DNA of 64,000 nucleotides from an uncultured Ruegeria sp. (GTDB lineage: Bacteria; Pseudomonadota; Alphaproteobacteria; Rhodobacterales; Rhodobacteraceae). Location of the stretch: NCBI RefSeq assembly GCF_947497005.1, contig NZ_CANMFF010000008.1, forward strand, positions 202,671 to 266,670, given 5' to 3'. Below the pieces are notes generated by a model that was not told where the DNA came from, did no database searches, and saw only the letters and a program-made list of their open reading frames with translations. Numbering within the stretch: the first letter of the stretch is position 1; every line of letters starts with the position of its first letter. Positions 18,383 to 27,932 of this stretch are shown here, one piece after another. A program made the translations under genes and the position numbers.

Positions 18383-18736
18383 ATGCAGTATCTTTGGGCC
18401 GGACTGGGATTGCTGTGTGTTGCGTTGGCCACCGTTGGGGTTGTCCTGCCCCTTCTTCCAACTGTTCCGTTTCTTCTTTTGGCAGCTTTCTTCTTTGCCC
18501 GGTCTTCGTCGCGTTTGCACAATTGGCTTCTGAGCCATCAACTTTTTGGGCCACTGATTCTTGATTGGCAAAGCTCGGGCGCCATTCGACCTGTCGCAAA
18601 AAAGGCGGCAACCGTTTCAGTCGCCGCCGTTTTTGGTATCTCGATATTGATGTCCGCGCCAATTTTTGTACTGGGCATTCAGGCCGTCGTGCTGGGCGGC
18701 GTCATGATCTTTATCTGGACGCGACCTAGCGGCTAA
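18383..18736 (+). CDS. DUF454 (YbaN-like) membrane protein
   Basis: 117-residue small inner-membrane protein. Two or more hydrophobic helices at the N-terminus (LWAGLGLLCVALATVGVVLPLLPTVPFLLLAAFFFARSS) and a helical hairpin near the C-terminus (about 75-115) fit the YbaN/DUF454 family, including the LPLLPTVPFLLLA and HNWLLSHQLFGPLI motifs. Function unknown. Starts two bases after hemW, ending the rph operon, and overlaps the parB 3' end by 11 bases. Confidence 0.82.
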   Translation: MQYLWAGLGLLCVALATVGVVLPLLPTVPFLLLAAFFFARSSSRLHNWLLSHQLFGPLILDWQSSGAIRPVAKKAATVSVAAVFGISILMSAPIFVLGIQAVVLGGVMIFIWTRPSG

Positions 18737-19622
18737 GCTTGGCGCAAAGATCGTCCAGCTGATCCAAATTCTCGTAGGTCAGAACGACCTGTCCCGTTTC
18801 CGTTCCCGCCTTGTGATTGATCGACACCTTCATCGCCAAAATTGCAGACAGGTCCTTCTCCAAAGCGCGTGTGTCGGCATCTTTTCCCGCATCCAGGTTT
18901 TTGGAGCGAGGTGCAGAGCGTTCAACATCACCTTGCTGCTGTTTTTTGACCAATGCCTCGGTTGCACGTACTGACAAACCACTTTTGACGATCTGTTGTG
19001 CAAGTTCCGAAGGGTTTTCGGCCGTAATCAGCGCCCTGGCATGTCCAGCCGATAATTTCCCTTCAATTACAAGGGTTTGCACATCAATCGGCAAGGAAAG
19101 TAAACGCATGAGGTTCGCAATGTGGCTGCGACTCTTGCCTAGAGCCTCGGCAAGTTTTTCCTGAGTGTGACCAAAGCGATCCATCAATTGCTTGTAGCCC
19201 GCGGCCTCTTCCACTGCATTCAGATCGGCGCGCTGGATGTTTTCGATAATCGCAACTTCCAGGACTTCGGTATCGTCGAAATCACGCACAATGATCGGGA
19301 TTTCATGCAACTGAACCATCTGTGCTGCGCGCCAACGACGTTCACCGGCGACAATTTCATATTCATCGGAGCCCGTCGCCCTCACAATCAAAGGCTGAAT
19401 GATCCCTTTTTCCTTGATCGATGCCGCCAATTCATCCAACTGCTCGGGCAAAAATGTCCTGCGTGGCTGATTTGGGTTTGCTTTCAGCTTTTCAATTGGG
19501 ACTTTCAGGTCAGGCCTGCGTGCGTCAGCGGATGCCCGGCCTTCCGTTTCGGAATTCACGTCCGCCATAAGGGCGGACAGCCCGCGCCCCAACCCTCTGG
19601 ATTTTGCTTTCCTGGCGCTCAT
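18726..19622 (-). CDS. parB: Chromosome partitioning protein ParB
   Basis: CTP-dependent DNA clamp loaded at parS sites, organising and segregating the origin region with ParA. 298 residues: N-terminal CTP-binding domain with GERRWRAAQ, the central helix-turn-helix (TQEKLAEALGKSRSHIANLMRLL) and a C-terminal dimerisation domain. ATG 19622 (MSARKAKSRGLGRGLSALM) is chosen because AGGAGGGCGAC directly precedes it; an extension of eight codons lacks an SD. It lies 20 bases after parA. Two perfect cognate-type parS palindromes are at 21009 and 22917. Confidence 0.96.
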   Translation of the reverse strand: MSARKAKSRGLGRGLSALMADVNSETEGRASADARRPDLKVPIEKLKANPNQPRRTFLPEQLDELAASIKEKGIIQPLIVRATGSDEYEIVAGERRWRAAQMVQLHEIPIIVRDFDDTEVLEVAIIENIQRADLNAVEEAAGYKQLMDRFGHTQEKLAEALGKSRSHIANLMRLLSLPIDVQTLVIEGKLSAGHARALITAENPSELAQQIVKSGLSVRATEALVKKQQQGDVERSAPRSKNLDAGKDADTRALEKDLSAILAMKVSINHKAGTETGQVVLTYENLDQLDDLCAKLSR

Positions 19623-19642
19623 GTCGCCCTCCTCATTACCGC

Positions 19643-20446
19643 TCACGCAGCGGTCTTATTGTTTTTGTGCATGATCTCACGAGCAAGATGACGATAAGCC
19701 ATAGCCCCAAGCGAACCCGAGTCATATTGCAAAACTGGTAACGCATAGGACGGTGCTTCGCTGACCCGCACGTTTCTGGGTATTTTCGTCTTAAAAACCA
19801 TCTCACCCAGATTGTCACGTGCGTCCTTTTCGACCTGTCGGGACAAGTTGTTGCGGTTGTCATACATAGTCAACACAACACCTTCGATTCTCAACTCTGG
19901 ATTCGCCGTTTGTCGAACCTCTCGAATCGTCAGCATCAGTTGCGAAAGCCCCTCAAGCGCAAAGAACTCGCTTTGCAGTGGCACAAGTATCGAGTGTGCG
20001 GCAACCATCGCATTGACAGTCAGTAAATTAAGCGACGGAGGACAGTCGATAAGGATGAAATCCAGATTAAACACATCCACTGCCGTCTGACGCAGTGCAT
20101 CGTGCAATAGATAGCTGCGTTTTTCATTGGAAATCAGTTCAATATCAGCGGAACTCAGATCAACAGTCGCCGGAACCACAAAAAGACCTTCGATTTCGGT
20201 CTCCTGCACGACTGCTTCCAGTGGTGCATCGTCGAGGATCAGGTCATAGGTCGTCCAATCCCGATCTTCGACGCCCAATCCGGTTGACGCATTCCCCTGT
20301 GGATCGAGGTCAACCACCAGAACTCTACACCCGGATTCCGCCAATCCTGCTGCCAGATTGATAGCTGTGGTTGTTTTCCCTACTCCACCCTTCTGATTGG
20401 CGACAGCAATTATCCGAGGCCCTGAAGGTCGAGACAAATCAACCAC
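19643..20446 (-). CDS. parA: Chromosome partitioning ATPase ParA
   Basis: Deviant Walker-type ATPase that positions ParB-bound origins on the nucleoid. 267 residues. The deviant Walker A KGGVGKTTT is at 19-27, DLDPQGNASTG follows, and the LIDCPPSLNLLT Walker B region is intact. The GTG 20446 start overlaps the rsmG 3' end by eight bases, with AAGGAG seven bases upstream. The gene order mnmE-mnmG-rsmG-parA-parB is the classic alphaproteobacterial origin-proximal operon. Confidence 0.96.
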   Translation of the reverse strand: MVDLSRPSGPRIIAVANQKGGVGKTTTAINLAAGLAESGCRVLVVDLDPQGNASTGLGVEDRDWTTYDLILDDAPLEAVVQETEIEGLFVVPATVDLSSADIELISNEKRSYLLHDALRQTAVDVFNLDFILIDCPPSLNLLTVNAMVAAHSILVPLQSEFFALEGLSQLMLTIREVRQTANPELRIEGVVLTMYDNRNNLSRQVEKDARDNLGEMVFKTKIPRNVRVSEAPSYALPVLQYDSGSLGAMAYRHLAREIMHKNNKTAA

Positions 20447-21059
20447 GTGATACTCCTTTGATCTTAAGGATAACGGCTTGAGGTTCAGTTAAACTTGTAA
20501 TCGGCTCAGCCTCGAAATTCCATTCCTCACATGCGTCTGCCAGCTCTTTTTTCCAATTTGCGCCTTTGGGCAACAATGCCATCCCGCATTCAGCTAAATG
20601 CCTGTCACAAAAAGACAATAAAGTGTTCAAATCGGCTAACGCCCGGGCGGACACGATATTTGCAGCCATAGGATCAACAGTTTCGATTCTCTTCGAAATC
20701 ACCGAACACTTTATTCCACACTCCCGTGCCACGCTGCGCAGGAACGCTGATTTACGTTGGTCACTTTCAACCATAGTAAATGAAGAAGTTGAGTTTTCCT
20801 CGGCTGCTATTATTGCGCACACCATACCTGGAAACCCGCCTCCACTTCCGAAGTCTGCCCAAGTTTCAAAACTACCAGCGCAACGATAAACCTGAACGGA
20901 ATCAAGTATATGCCGGTTCCATATGTGTTCCAGACTTTTTCGTGATACAAGGTTGATTTTCGGATTCCATCGCTTCACCAACTCTACATAAGTCGAAAGG
21001 CGTTCGAATGTTTCACGTGAAACATTCATTTCATCGAACAATGAATAATCGACTGTCAT
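20439..21059 (-). CDS. rsmG: 16S rRNA (guanine-527-N7) methyltransferase RsmG
   Basis: SAM-dependent methylation of G527 in 16S rRNA. 206 residues: [22 protein letters not shown] N-terminus, SAM-binding [13 protein letters not shown], and the [12 protein letters not shown] region. ATG 21059 overlaps the mnmG stop (ATGA). A perfect parS palindrome is embedded in codons about 12-17 (NVSRET). Sampled stretches are about 40 percent GC, well below argG or rph. Confidence 0.95.
   Translation of the reverse strand: MTVDYSLFDEMNVSRETFERLSTYVELVKRWNPKINLVSRKSLEHIWNRHILDSVQVYRCAGSFETWADFGSGGGFPGMVCAIIAAEENSTSSFTMVESDQRKSAFLRSVARECGIKCSVISKRIETVDPMAANIVSARALADLNTLLSFCDRHLAECGMALLPKGANWKKELADACEEWNFEAEPITSLTEPQAVILKIKGVSRG
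21009..21024. promoter_or_regulatory. parS: parS site 1 (inside rsmG codons)
   Basis: TGTTTCACGTGAAACA is a perfect 16-bp palindrome identical to the classic ParB-binding parS consensus. Here the symmetry extends three more bases each side (21006-21027, perfect over 22 bp). It is read as protein within rsmG and lies about 5.3 kb from the putative oriC and 1.4 kb from parB. Confidence 0.9.
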
Positions 21060-22924
21060 GCCCGACGAGCTCTTTGGTCCCGCCGAAGTTTTGCCAGAAC
21101 GAGAGTCAACGCCGCTGGCGTGACTCCTTCGACCCGACTTGCCTGGGCTATATTTGACGGTTTGGCCTGCGACAGCTTTTGTTTTATCTCCGAAGACAGG
21201 CCGTCCAAGGCAAAATAGTCAAATTCTCGCGGGATGACATGGGATTCATCCCGCTTCATCGCCTCCACATCACGCTTTTGTCGGGCAATGTAATTCGCGT
21301 ATAGAGCATCCCGCTCTATCTGAAGCTTAATCTTGGGATCAACGTCGCTCAATTCCGGAACCAGAGGTAGCAAATCTTCAAATGACGTATCAGGAAAAGC
21401 CAGAATCGCCATTCCATCCCTTCGATTGCCATCCTGGTTAACATTTATTCCAGCATTGAGTACCTCTTTGGGGGTGAAGGTGCGGCCCGACAGTTTTGAC
21501 TTTACAAATTCGAGTTGATGTATTTTGTCCTCAAACTGAGATTTGCGTGTTTCTCCTACACACCCCAACCCCAACCCAAGCGGCGTCAGGCGCTGGTCAG
21601 CATTGTCAGCGCGCAAAGACAATCGGAATTCGGCCCGTGAAGTGAACATTCTGTAGGGTTCAGCAACTCCGCGAGTTGTCAAATCGTCGATCATTACGCC
21701 AATATAACTGTCTGATCTCGAAAAATGAATCGGTTCCCGCGATTGAACTTCGAGCGCTGCATTAAGACCAGCCACCATCCCTTGGGCCGCGGCTTCCTCA
21801 TATCCTGTAGTTCCGTTGATCTGCCCAGCTAGATATAGACCCGGTACATCCGGAAGCGATAAAGACGCGCTCAAGACTCGCGGATCAACGTAATCATATT
21901 CGATCGCATATCCTGGTTGCAGGATTTCCGCTTTCTCCAACCCTTTAATCGATTGGACGTATTCCAGTTGTACTTCTTGAGGTAGAGAGGTGGAAATACC
22001 GTTCGGATAGATCGTGTGATCTTTGATACCCTCGGGCTCAAGGAAAATTTGATGCGATTCCTTATCCGCGAAACGTACGATTTTGTCTTCGATGGATGGG
22101 CAATACCGAGGACCTACGCCATCGATGTGGCCACCATACATTGCAGATTTCGACAGGTTCGCTTCAATAATCTCATGCGTTTGCGCGTTTGTATGCGTTA
22201 TTCCACACGAAATCTGAGGTGCGATGACATTCTTCGACAGAAATGAAAACAGCGTGGGATCGTCGTCGCCATCCTGTTTTTCCAAATCTGACCAATCGAT
22301 TGTTCTCCCGTCCAGCCTGGGCGGTGTACCCGTCTTCAATCTACCCATTGGAAGATTGTAACTATCTAACCTTTCGGCCAGTTTGACAGAGGGTCGATCT
22401 CCCATCCGCCCACCTGGGCGAGACACATCTCCTATGTGAATGACGCCGCGAAGGAAAGTACCGGAGGTCAGAATGACCGCTTGCGCATGAAGTTCTGACC
22501 CATCTGCAAATACAACGCCTGTGATTCGCGAACGACTCATCAGAAAATCGACAACTTCTCCGACTACGACGAATAGGTTAGCCTGGTCTTTCGTTTCATT
22601 TTGCATCGCAGCCCGATAAAGGGCACGGTCCGCCTGTGTTCTTGGACCCTGAACTGCGGGTCCTTTTCGACGGTTCAGCAATCGAAATTGAATACCTGCC
22701 CGATCCGCTACACGGCCCATGACACCATCAAGGGCATCAATCTCTCGAACTAGGTGGCCTTTCCCCAATCCGCCAATCGCGGGGTTGCAGGACATCACGC
22801 CTATGTCCGACGCGGACAATGTCACCAACGCAGTCGTTGCGTCCATCCTTGCAGACGCGTGCGCGGCCTCTGTTCCCGCGTGACCTGCGCCAATGACAAT
22901 GACATCAAACTTCGAATGTTTCAC
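21056..22924 (-). CDS. mnmG: tRNA uridine-5-carboxymethylaminomethyl modification enzyme MnmG (GidA)
   Basis: FAD enzyme that with MnmE makes (c)mnm5U at tRNA wobble position 34. 622 residues. FAD-binding [13 protein letters not shown] is at the N-terminus, with the [13 protein letters not shown] and [15 protein letters not shown] motifs downstream. I place the start at GTG 22924 because AAGGAG (22938-22933) is eight bases upstream; the GTG at 22933 used by the longest ORF overlaps that SD and is unlikely. A parS site therefore fills the SD-to-start spacer. Sampled GC is about 43 percent. Confidence 0.94.
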   Translation of the reverse strand: MKHSKFDVIVIGAGHAGTEAAHASARMDATTALVTLSASDIGVMSCNPAIGGLGKGHLVREIDALDGVMGRVADRAGIQFRLLNRRKGPAVQGPRTQADRALYRAAMQNETKDQANLFVVVGEVVDFLMSRSRITGVVFADGSELHAQAVILTSGTFLRGVIHIGDVSRPGGRMGDRPSVKLAERLDSYNLPMGRLKTGTPPRLDGRTIDWSDLEKQDGDDDPTLFSFLSKNVIAPQISCGITHTNAQTHEIIEANLSKSAMYGGHIDGVGPRYCPSIEDKIVRFADKESHQIFLEPEGIKDHTIYPNGISTSLPQEVQLEYVQSIKGLEKAEILQPGYAIEYDYVDPRVLSASLSLPDVPGLYLAGQINGTTGYEEAAAQGMVAGLNAALEVQSREPIHFSRSDSYIGVMIDDLTTRGVAEPYRMFTSRAEFRLSLRADNADQRLTPLGLGLGCVGETRKSQFEDKIHQLEFVKSKLSGRTFTPKEVLNAGINVNQDGNRRDGMAILAFPDTSFEDLLPLVPELSDVDPKIKLQIERDALYANYIARQKRDVEAMKRDESHVIPREFDYFALDGLSSEIKQKLSQAKPSNIAQASRVEGVTPAALTLVLAKLRRDQRARRA

Positions 22925-22932
22925 GTGAAACA
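22917..22932. promoter_or_regulatory. parS: parS site 2 (between mnmG SD and start)
   Basis: A second exact TGTTTCACGTGAAACA, 1.9 kb from the first and about 3.4 kb from the putative oriC. It spans the mnmG translation start region: the SD ends one base before it and the preferred GTG start codon lies in its centre. Confidence 0.9.
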
Positions 22933-22936
22933 CTCC

Positions 22937-24223
22937 TTACTTTCCCAAACAGAAGCTGGAGAAGATTTCATCCAATAGAGTTTCGACATCTATTCTACCC
23001 ACCAAAGATTCAAGGGCCCTTATTGCCGTTCTCAACTCTTCTGCTGCGATATCATACAGATCTGAACCCGATTCCAGAACCCGGATCGCAGCATTCAACG
23101 CTTCTGCCGCTTTGTTGATCGCCGCCCGGTGTCGTTCGCGTGTCGCAATACCATAGCTAGTAGTACGTTGGCTAAGTACACACGATATCTGGCATATTAA
23201 CGCATCGACACCCTGCCCAGTTTTACCGGAAACGCCATCGCTAGAATCATTTCGGAGATCCGCCTTAGGGAGAACATGAATATCGCCATCCTGAGTTGCC
23301 ACACCCAACTGTTCTGGCGTTTCTGATAGAAAGACCCGAAGATCCGCGGCCTCCGCTCTTTTACGAGCCAGCTCAATCCCAAGGTTTTCAACGAAATCTT
23401 CGGTATCCCTCAACCCTGCTGTATCCAGAAGTGTGACGGGCAACCCGGCGAGGTCCATCCGAACCTCGATTACATCCCGTGTTGTACCCGCATATTCCGA
23501 CGTGATTGCAGCGTCACGGCCGGCAAGCGCGTTCAGCAAAGTGGATTTCCCGGCATTTGGGAGGCCCACAATCGCAACCTCGAAACCATTACGAATACGC
23601 TCAGCGATTTTCACGCCATCTGCTTCGCGACGCAGGTCTGACATAACGCCATTTACCAGAACACGAACTTCCGGTGTGACATCCGTTGGAACCTCTTCAT
23701 CAGCAAAATCAATCACGGCTTCCAGCAAAGACGCTGCGCGAATCAAATCGCGACGCCAACGTTCCGCCAACGCACCAAGTTCACCTGCCAGAACAGTCTG
23801 GGCCTGTTTTCGCTGAGCTTCAGTTTCTGCGTCGATCAGGTCAGCCAGACCTTCGACCTGTGTCAGGTCCATCTTGCCATTCTCAAGCGCCCGGCGCGTG
23901 AATTCACCCGGTTCGGCGATACGCAGCCCCTCCGTATCTGACAAGCAGCGCAACACCGCGTTGACAGACGCTGTGCTTCCATGGATCTGAAGCTCAGTCA
24001 CATTCTCTCCGGTGAAACTGGCCGGGGCCTGGAATGTCAAAACCAACCCGTCGTCCAAACGCGCTCCACCGTGATCGCGCAAAGTGCGCAAGACCATACC
24101 GCGGTTTGGCAGCGTGCTTCCAGTCAAGCGAGCTGCAGCTGAATGCGCTTCGGGGCCAGAGAGGCGAATGACCGCCACCCCGGCTTTACCTTGCGCGCTG
24201 GCCAAGGCGAATATCGTATCCAT
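22937..24223 (-). CDS. mnmE: tRNA modification GTPase MnmE (TrmE)
   Basis: Partner of MnmG in wobble-uridine modification. 428 residues: formyl-THF-binding N-terminal domain ([22 protein letters not shown]), helical domain, inserted G domain with G1 GLPNAGKST (220-228) and DTAGLRDT, and the C-terminal FCLGK carrying the catalytic cysteine of the C-[IL]-G-K motif. The stop codon overlaps the mnmG SD, indicating coupling. Confidence 0.96.
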   Translation of the reverse strand: MDTIFALASAQGKAGVAVIRLSGPEAHSAAARLTGSTLPNRGMVLRTLRDHGGARLDDGLVLTFQAPASFTGENVTELQIHGSTASVNAVLRCLSDTEGLRIAEPGEFTRRALENGKMDLTQVEGLADLIDAETEAQRKQAQTVLAGELGALAERWRRDLIRAASLLEAVIDFADEEVPTDVTPEVRVLVNGVMSDLRREADGVKIAERIRNGFEVAIVGLPNAGKSTLLNALAGRDAAITSEYAGTTRDVIEVRMDLAGLPVTLLDTAGLRDTEDFVENLGIELARKRAEAADLRVFLSETPEQLGVATQDGDIHVLPKADLRNDSSDGVSGKTGQGVDALICQISCVLSQRTTSYGIATRERHRAAINKAAEALNAAIRVLESGSDLYDIAAEELRTAIRALESLVGRIDVETLLDEIFSSFCLGK

Positions 24224-24254
24224 TCGAAGGCCTCGCTTGAAACTAAGACCTGTG

Positions 24255-25526
24255 TCAGGTGTTCATCGAGTCGAAGAATTCACCGTTTGTTTTGGTTTGC
24301 TTCAACTTGGACAACAGGAATTCGATTGCGTCGGTGGTACCCATCGGGTTGAGAATGCGGCGCAAAACAAAAGTCTTGGCCAGATCACCCTTGTCGACCA
24401 GAAGGTCCTCTTTCCGGGTACCGGATTTGAGGATGTCGATCGCCGGGAACACGCGTTTGTCTGCGATTTTGCGATCCAGAACGATTTCCGAGTTGCCGGT
24501 GCCTTTGAATTCTTCGAAGATCACCTCGTCCATCCGGCTGCCCGTATCGATCAATGCGGTGGCGATGATGGTCAGCGAACCGCCCTCTTCAATATTCCGT
24601 GCCGCACCAAAGAAACGTTTGGGCCGCTGAAGTGCGTTCGCATCCACACCACCGGTCAGAACTTTACCCGAGGACGGCACCACAGTGTTAAACGCTCTAC
24701 CAAGTCTTGTAATCGAATCGAGAAGGATAACAACATCTCGTTTATGCTCGACCAAACGCTTGGCTTTTTCGATAACCATTTCAGACACAGCCACGTGGCG
24801 CGTAGCGGGTTCATCAAAGGTCGAGGATACAACCTCACCCTTCACCGAACGTTGCATGTCGGTCACCTCTTCCGGGCGTTCATCGATCAGCAGGACGATC
24901 AGATAGCACTCAGGGTGGTTCTTCTCGATCGAGTTCGCGATGTTTTGCAAGATCACAGTCTTACCGGTCCGCGGTGGCGCCACGATCAAAGAACGCTGAC
25001 CCTTACCGATGGGAGACACCAGATCGATGACACGCGCAGATTTGTCCTTAATGGTGGGATCTTCAACCTCCATTTTCAGACGCTCATCGGGATAGAGCGG
25101 TGTCAGGTTGTCAAAGGCGATCTTGTGCTTGGCCTTTTCAGGATCTTCAAAGTTGATCTTTGTAACTTTGATCAGTGCAAAATAGCGCTCATTTTCGTCC
25201 GGAGCTTTAATATCCCCTTCAACCGTATCCCCGGTCCGCAGCGAGTGCAGGCGGATCATCTCGGGCGAGACATAGATGTCATCCGGACCCGGCAGATAGT
25301 TCGCCTCGGGCGAGCGCAGGAAACCGAAACCGTCCTGAAGAACCTCCAGCACGCCATCGCCGCCAACGGTCCAGCCTTCATCCGCGCGTTCGCGCAGGAT
25401 CTGGAACATCATCTCGCCTTTACGCATGGTCGAGGCGTTTTCGATTTCCAGATCTTCGGCCATCGCCAGAAGGTCTTTGGGGCTTTTGGCCTTCAGATCG
25501 GCCAGATTCAGAGTATCTGTTGTCAT
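24255..25526 (-). CDS. rho: Transcription termination factor Rho
   Basis: Hexameric RNA helicase that ends transcription at rut sites. 423 residues: N-terminal Rho-N helical domain ([21 protein letters not shown]), RNA-binding cold-shock-like domain (about 50-130, [16 protein letters not shown]), then the RecA-like ATPase with Walker A PPRTGKTV and the Q/R-loop regions. ATG 25526 (MTTDTLN) has AAGG eight bases upstream; a GTG 15 bases earlier is rejected. Lies 31 bases upstream of mnmE on the same strand. Confidence 0.96.
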   Translation of the reverse strand: MTTDTLNLADLKAKSPKDLLAMAEDLEIENASTMRKGEMMFQILRERADEGWTVGGDGVLEVLQDGFGFLRSPEANYLPGPDDIYVSPEMIRLHSLRTGDTVEGDIKAPDENERYFALIKVTKINFEDPEKAKHKIAFDNLTPLYPDERLKMEVEDPTIKDKSARVIDLVSPIGKGQRSLIVAPPRTGKTVILQNIANSIEKNHPECYLIVLLIDERPEEVTDMQRSVKGEVVSSTFDEPATRHVAVSEMVIEKAKRLVEHKRDVVILLDSITRLGRAFNTVVPSSGKVLTGGVDANALQRPKRFFGAARNIEEGGSLTIIATALIDTGSRMDEVIFEEFKGTGNSEIVLDRKIADKRVFPAIDILKSGTRKEDLLVDKGDLAKTFVLRRILNPMGTTDAIEFLLSKLKQTKTNGEFFDSMNT

Positions 25527-25648
25527 TATACAAACCTTCACCGCTGAGACTGCGGCACGAAGTTAAATTTCAGTACGGAAGATACGCCGCCCGGACGGGC
25601 GTGTTGACCCTTACATATGCGCAGCAAGGTTCGGAGTCAAACAGGCCC

Positions 25649-26098
25649 TCAGAACTTCAGAATGACCGCCAGAACGATGGCAACCATCAATACGGTCGGA
25701 ACTTCGTTCATCATGCGGTACTGCCGCCCAGTGAGCTTATTTCGGCCCTCTACGAAGTCCTTGCGTCGTGCCATCAACCAATGATGAAACCAAGTCATTC
25801 CAATCACGGCAGCACCCTTTACCCAAGGCCACGACCAGTCCCATCCGATGATGCCTGGCGTGAACACCATGATCAGACCGCAGGCCCACGCCACGATCAT
25901 CGCCGGCCCCATGATCACGCGCAGAAGCTTTTCTTCCATTTCAAGGAAGATCTGTTCAGCGCCATCAACGGTCTGTGCCTTTTCTACGTGATAGACAAAC
26001 AGTCGGGGCAAATAGAACAATCCAGCCATCCATGAAATCACAGCCATGATGTGAAGCGCCTTCACCCAAGGATAGATCGTAAAAAGAAGATCGGTCAT
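25649..26098 (-). CDS. hemJ: Protoporphyrinogen IX oxidase HemJ
   Basis: Membrane heme b protein that oxidises protoporphyrinogen IX to protoporphyrin IX. 149 residues with four hydrophobic helices. The conserved histidine near the N-terminus (WVKALHIMAVISWMAGLFYLPRLFVYH), the RVIMGPAM loop and PTVLMVAIVLAVILKF C-terminus match HemJ (formerly UPF0093). First gene left of the intergenic origin region, transcribed away from it toward rho. Confidence 0.93.
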   Translation of the reverse strand: MTDLLFTIYPWVKALHIMAVISWMAGLFYLPRLFVYHVEKAQTVDGAEQIFLEMEEKLLRVIMGPAMIVAWACGLIMVFTPGIIGWDWSWPWVKGAAVIGMTWFHHWLMARRKDFVEGRNKLTGRQYRMMNEVPTVLMVAIVLAVILKF

Positions 26099-26502
26099 TT
26101 CGACTCCGGGCGTTGCTCGGGACTCTCCCTAATAAAAAAAAAAGAAAAGAAAAAGGATGATGGTTTTGTAGGGCGAGTAAAATCCGTGGATTACTTTTTT
26201 ACACAAGTGTTTTCCCCAAGTGGACAGAACTAAAGAATTTGCAAGTGATTCTGTTAGTTGATATTTTAATCGTTTAAAAACAATTGGATACATACTTGCA
26301 GGCAATCTAGACTTGGGGATAACTGGTAGGAGTTCTTGGGATATCTAGATTTTCCTAGGAAGCCGACTTATCCTTGTCCCGGCTGGATGGGATTTGAGCG
26401 ACTCATGGTTCTTTGCCGCGAAATTCCCAGGGTTGCGTGTCAACCGGAAAACCATACAAAGCACCCCAGAACTCTTATCGATTTGCACACGGGGTTTTCC
26501 AC
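26099..26502. other. oriC: Putative chromosomal replication origin (oriC)
   Basis: The only intergenic gap over 300 bp. Left neighbours run leftward (hemJ to parB) and right neighbours rightward (maf to dnaQ), as expected at an origin. Contains an A-rich run (26131-26157), TTATCCCCA on minus (26322-26314, one mismatch to the DnaA box TTATCCACA), TTTTCCACA (26495-26503, one mismatch, ending on the A of the maf ATG), and weaker TTATCCTTG (26368), TTTTCCCCA (26210) and TAATCCACG (minus, 26193-26185). Four GANTC sites (26102, 26121, 26247, 26400) could be CcrM targets. Two parS sites lie 3.4-5.3 kb away. Confidence 0.75.
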
Positions 26503-27102
26503 ATGTCTGTCCCCATTCTTCTGGCTTCAGGGTCCTCCATACGCGCGCAGCTGCTTGAAAACGCAGGTGTACAATTCTCTGTTCAAACAGCGCGCGTGGA
26601 TGAAGAGACGGCCAAGCGCGCTTTGCTGGCCGAAGGCGCTTCGCCACGCGATATTGCCGATACGCTGGCTGAAATGAAAGCCCGCAAGGTCAGCGACAAG
26701 AACCCCGGCGCGATGGTTCTGGGATGTGATCAGGTTCTGGACTTTGAGGGCCAGTTGCTGTCGAAGCCTGAAACCCCGGAACTGGCATTGGCTCAGCTGA
26801 AAGCCATGCGTGGCAAGCGTCATATGCTTTTATCCGCGGCGGTGATCTATCAGGATGGTGAGCCAATCTGGCGGCATGTGGGACAGGTACGCTTGCGGAT
26901 GCGGGCCAGTTCCGACGCATATCTGAAAGATTATATTGCAAGGAACTGGGATAGTATCCGACATGCCGTCGGGGCCTACAAGCTGGAAGAAGAAGGTGTG
27001 CGCCTGTTCGCTACCATTGACGGCGACTATTTTAACGTTTTGGGTATGCCACTGTTGGAGCTTCTCAACTTTCTGGCTGTAAAAGGGGTGATCGATCAAT
27101 GA
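26503..27102 (+). CDS. maf: Maf-family nucleotide pyrophosphatase
   Basis: House-cleaning NTP pyrophosphatase (non-canonical or modified nucleotides). 199 residues with the Maf signature PILLASGSSIRAQLLENAG, the VLGCDQVLDFEG catalytic region and the YKLEEEGVRLFATIDGDYFNVLGMPL segment. ATG 26503 lies at the edge of the putative origin and overlaps a DnaA-like box; the upstream ORF extension is rejected. Stop overlaps aroE (ATGA), starting the maf-aroE-coaE-dnaQ operon. Confidence 0.92.
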   Translation: MSVPILLASGSSIRAQLLENAGVQFSVQTARVDEETAKRALLAEGASPRDIADTLAEMKARKVSDKNPGAMVLGCDQVLDFEGQLLSKPETPELALAQLKAMRGKRHMLLSAAVIYQDGEPIWRHVGQVRLRMRASSDAYLKDYIARNWDSIRHAVGAYKLEEEGVRLFATIDGDYFNVLGMPLLELLNFLAVKGVIDQ

Positions 27103-27932
27103 CGGACTACCAGGTGCCTTTGGCAGGCGTGATTGGTCATCCCATTGGACATTCACGTTCGCCCAAGCTGCATGGTCATTGGCTGAAGACCTATGGCCTT
27201 GCGGGTCATTACATTCCCATGGATGTGGCCCCTTCGGATCTGGAAACCGTGCTGCGAACCCTGCCCAAAGCTGGTTTTGTCGGGGCCAATGTGACCGTTC
27301 CCCACAAAGAGGCTGCGTTGAAGATCGCGGATCACGTGTCAGATCGCGCGACGGTGATTGGCGCGGCGAATACACTTGTGTTTCGCAAAGACGGCTCGAT
27401 CCATGCAGATAACACCGATGGGTACGGGTTCATGGAAAACTTGCGCAGCGGAGCACCGGACTGGAATGCGAAAGATGGCCCGGCCGTTGTGTTCGGGGCC
27501 GGAGGGGCCGCGCGCGCCGTTCTGCAGGCATTATCTGATGCGGGCGTGCCGGAAATCCTGCTCACGAACCGAACCCACGCCCGAGCCGATCATCTGAAAG
27601 AAGAATTTGGCCAGCGCATCCGCGTGGTTGACTGGGTTCAGGCCGGAAACGTCATAGAGAATGCCGAACTGGTGGTGAATACGACCTCGCTTGGGATGCA
27701 GGGTCAGCCAGAGTTGCGAGTTCCGCTGGACGGGTTGCAGCCCGGCGCCGTTGTGACTGATCTGGTCTATGCGCCACTGAAAACCCGACTGCTGCAAACC
27801 GCGGAAGAGGCCGGGTGCACCATCGTCGATGGTTTGGGTATGCTGCTGCATCAGGCCGTTCCCGGGTTTGAACGCTGGTTCGGTGTCCGACCAGAAGTGG
27901 ACGCAGGCACACGTGCGGCGGCATTGGCGTGA
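27099..27932 (+). CDS. aroE: Shikimate dehydrogenase (NADP+)
   Basis: Reduces 3-dehydroshikimate to shikimate in aromatic amino-acid synthesis. 277 residues: GHPIGHSRSPKLHG shikimate-binding N-terminus, catalytic Lys in VTVPHKEAAL, NTLVF, DNTDGYGFMENL, and the GAGGAARAVL NADP motif followed by TNRTHARA. Overlaps maf by four bases and coaE by four (GTGA). Confidence 0.95.
   Translation: MTDYQVPLAGVIGHPIGHSRSPKLHGHWLKTYGLAGHYIPMDVAPSDLETVLRTLPKAGFVGANVTVPHKEAALKIADHVSDRATVIGAANTLVFRKDGSIHADNTDGYGFMENLRSGAPDWNAKDGPAVVFGAGGAARAVLQALSDAGVPEILLTNRTHARADHLKEEFGQRIRVVDWVQAGNVIENAELVVNTTSLGMQGQPELRVPLDGLQPGAVVTDLVYAPLKTRLLQTAEEAGCTIVDGLGMLLHQAVPGFERWFGVRPEVDAGTRAAALA

Noticed and set aside
24084..25547. 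487-codon plus-strand ORF opposite mnmE/rho
   Set aside because: Spans the antisense of two well-conserved genes; no recognisable motif.
26269..26280. CtrA-like TTAA half-sites in the putative origin
   Set aside because: TTAA-N4-TTAA does not fit the TTAA-N7-TTAA spacing required for CtrA.
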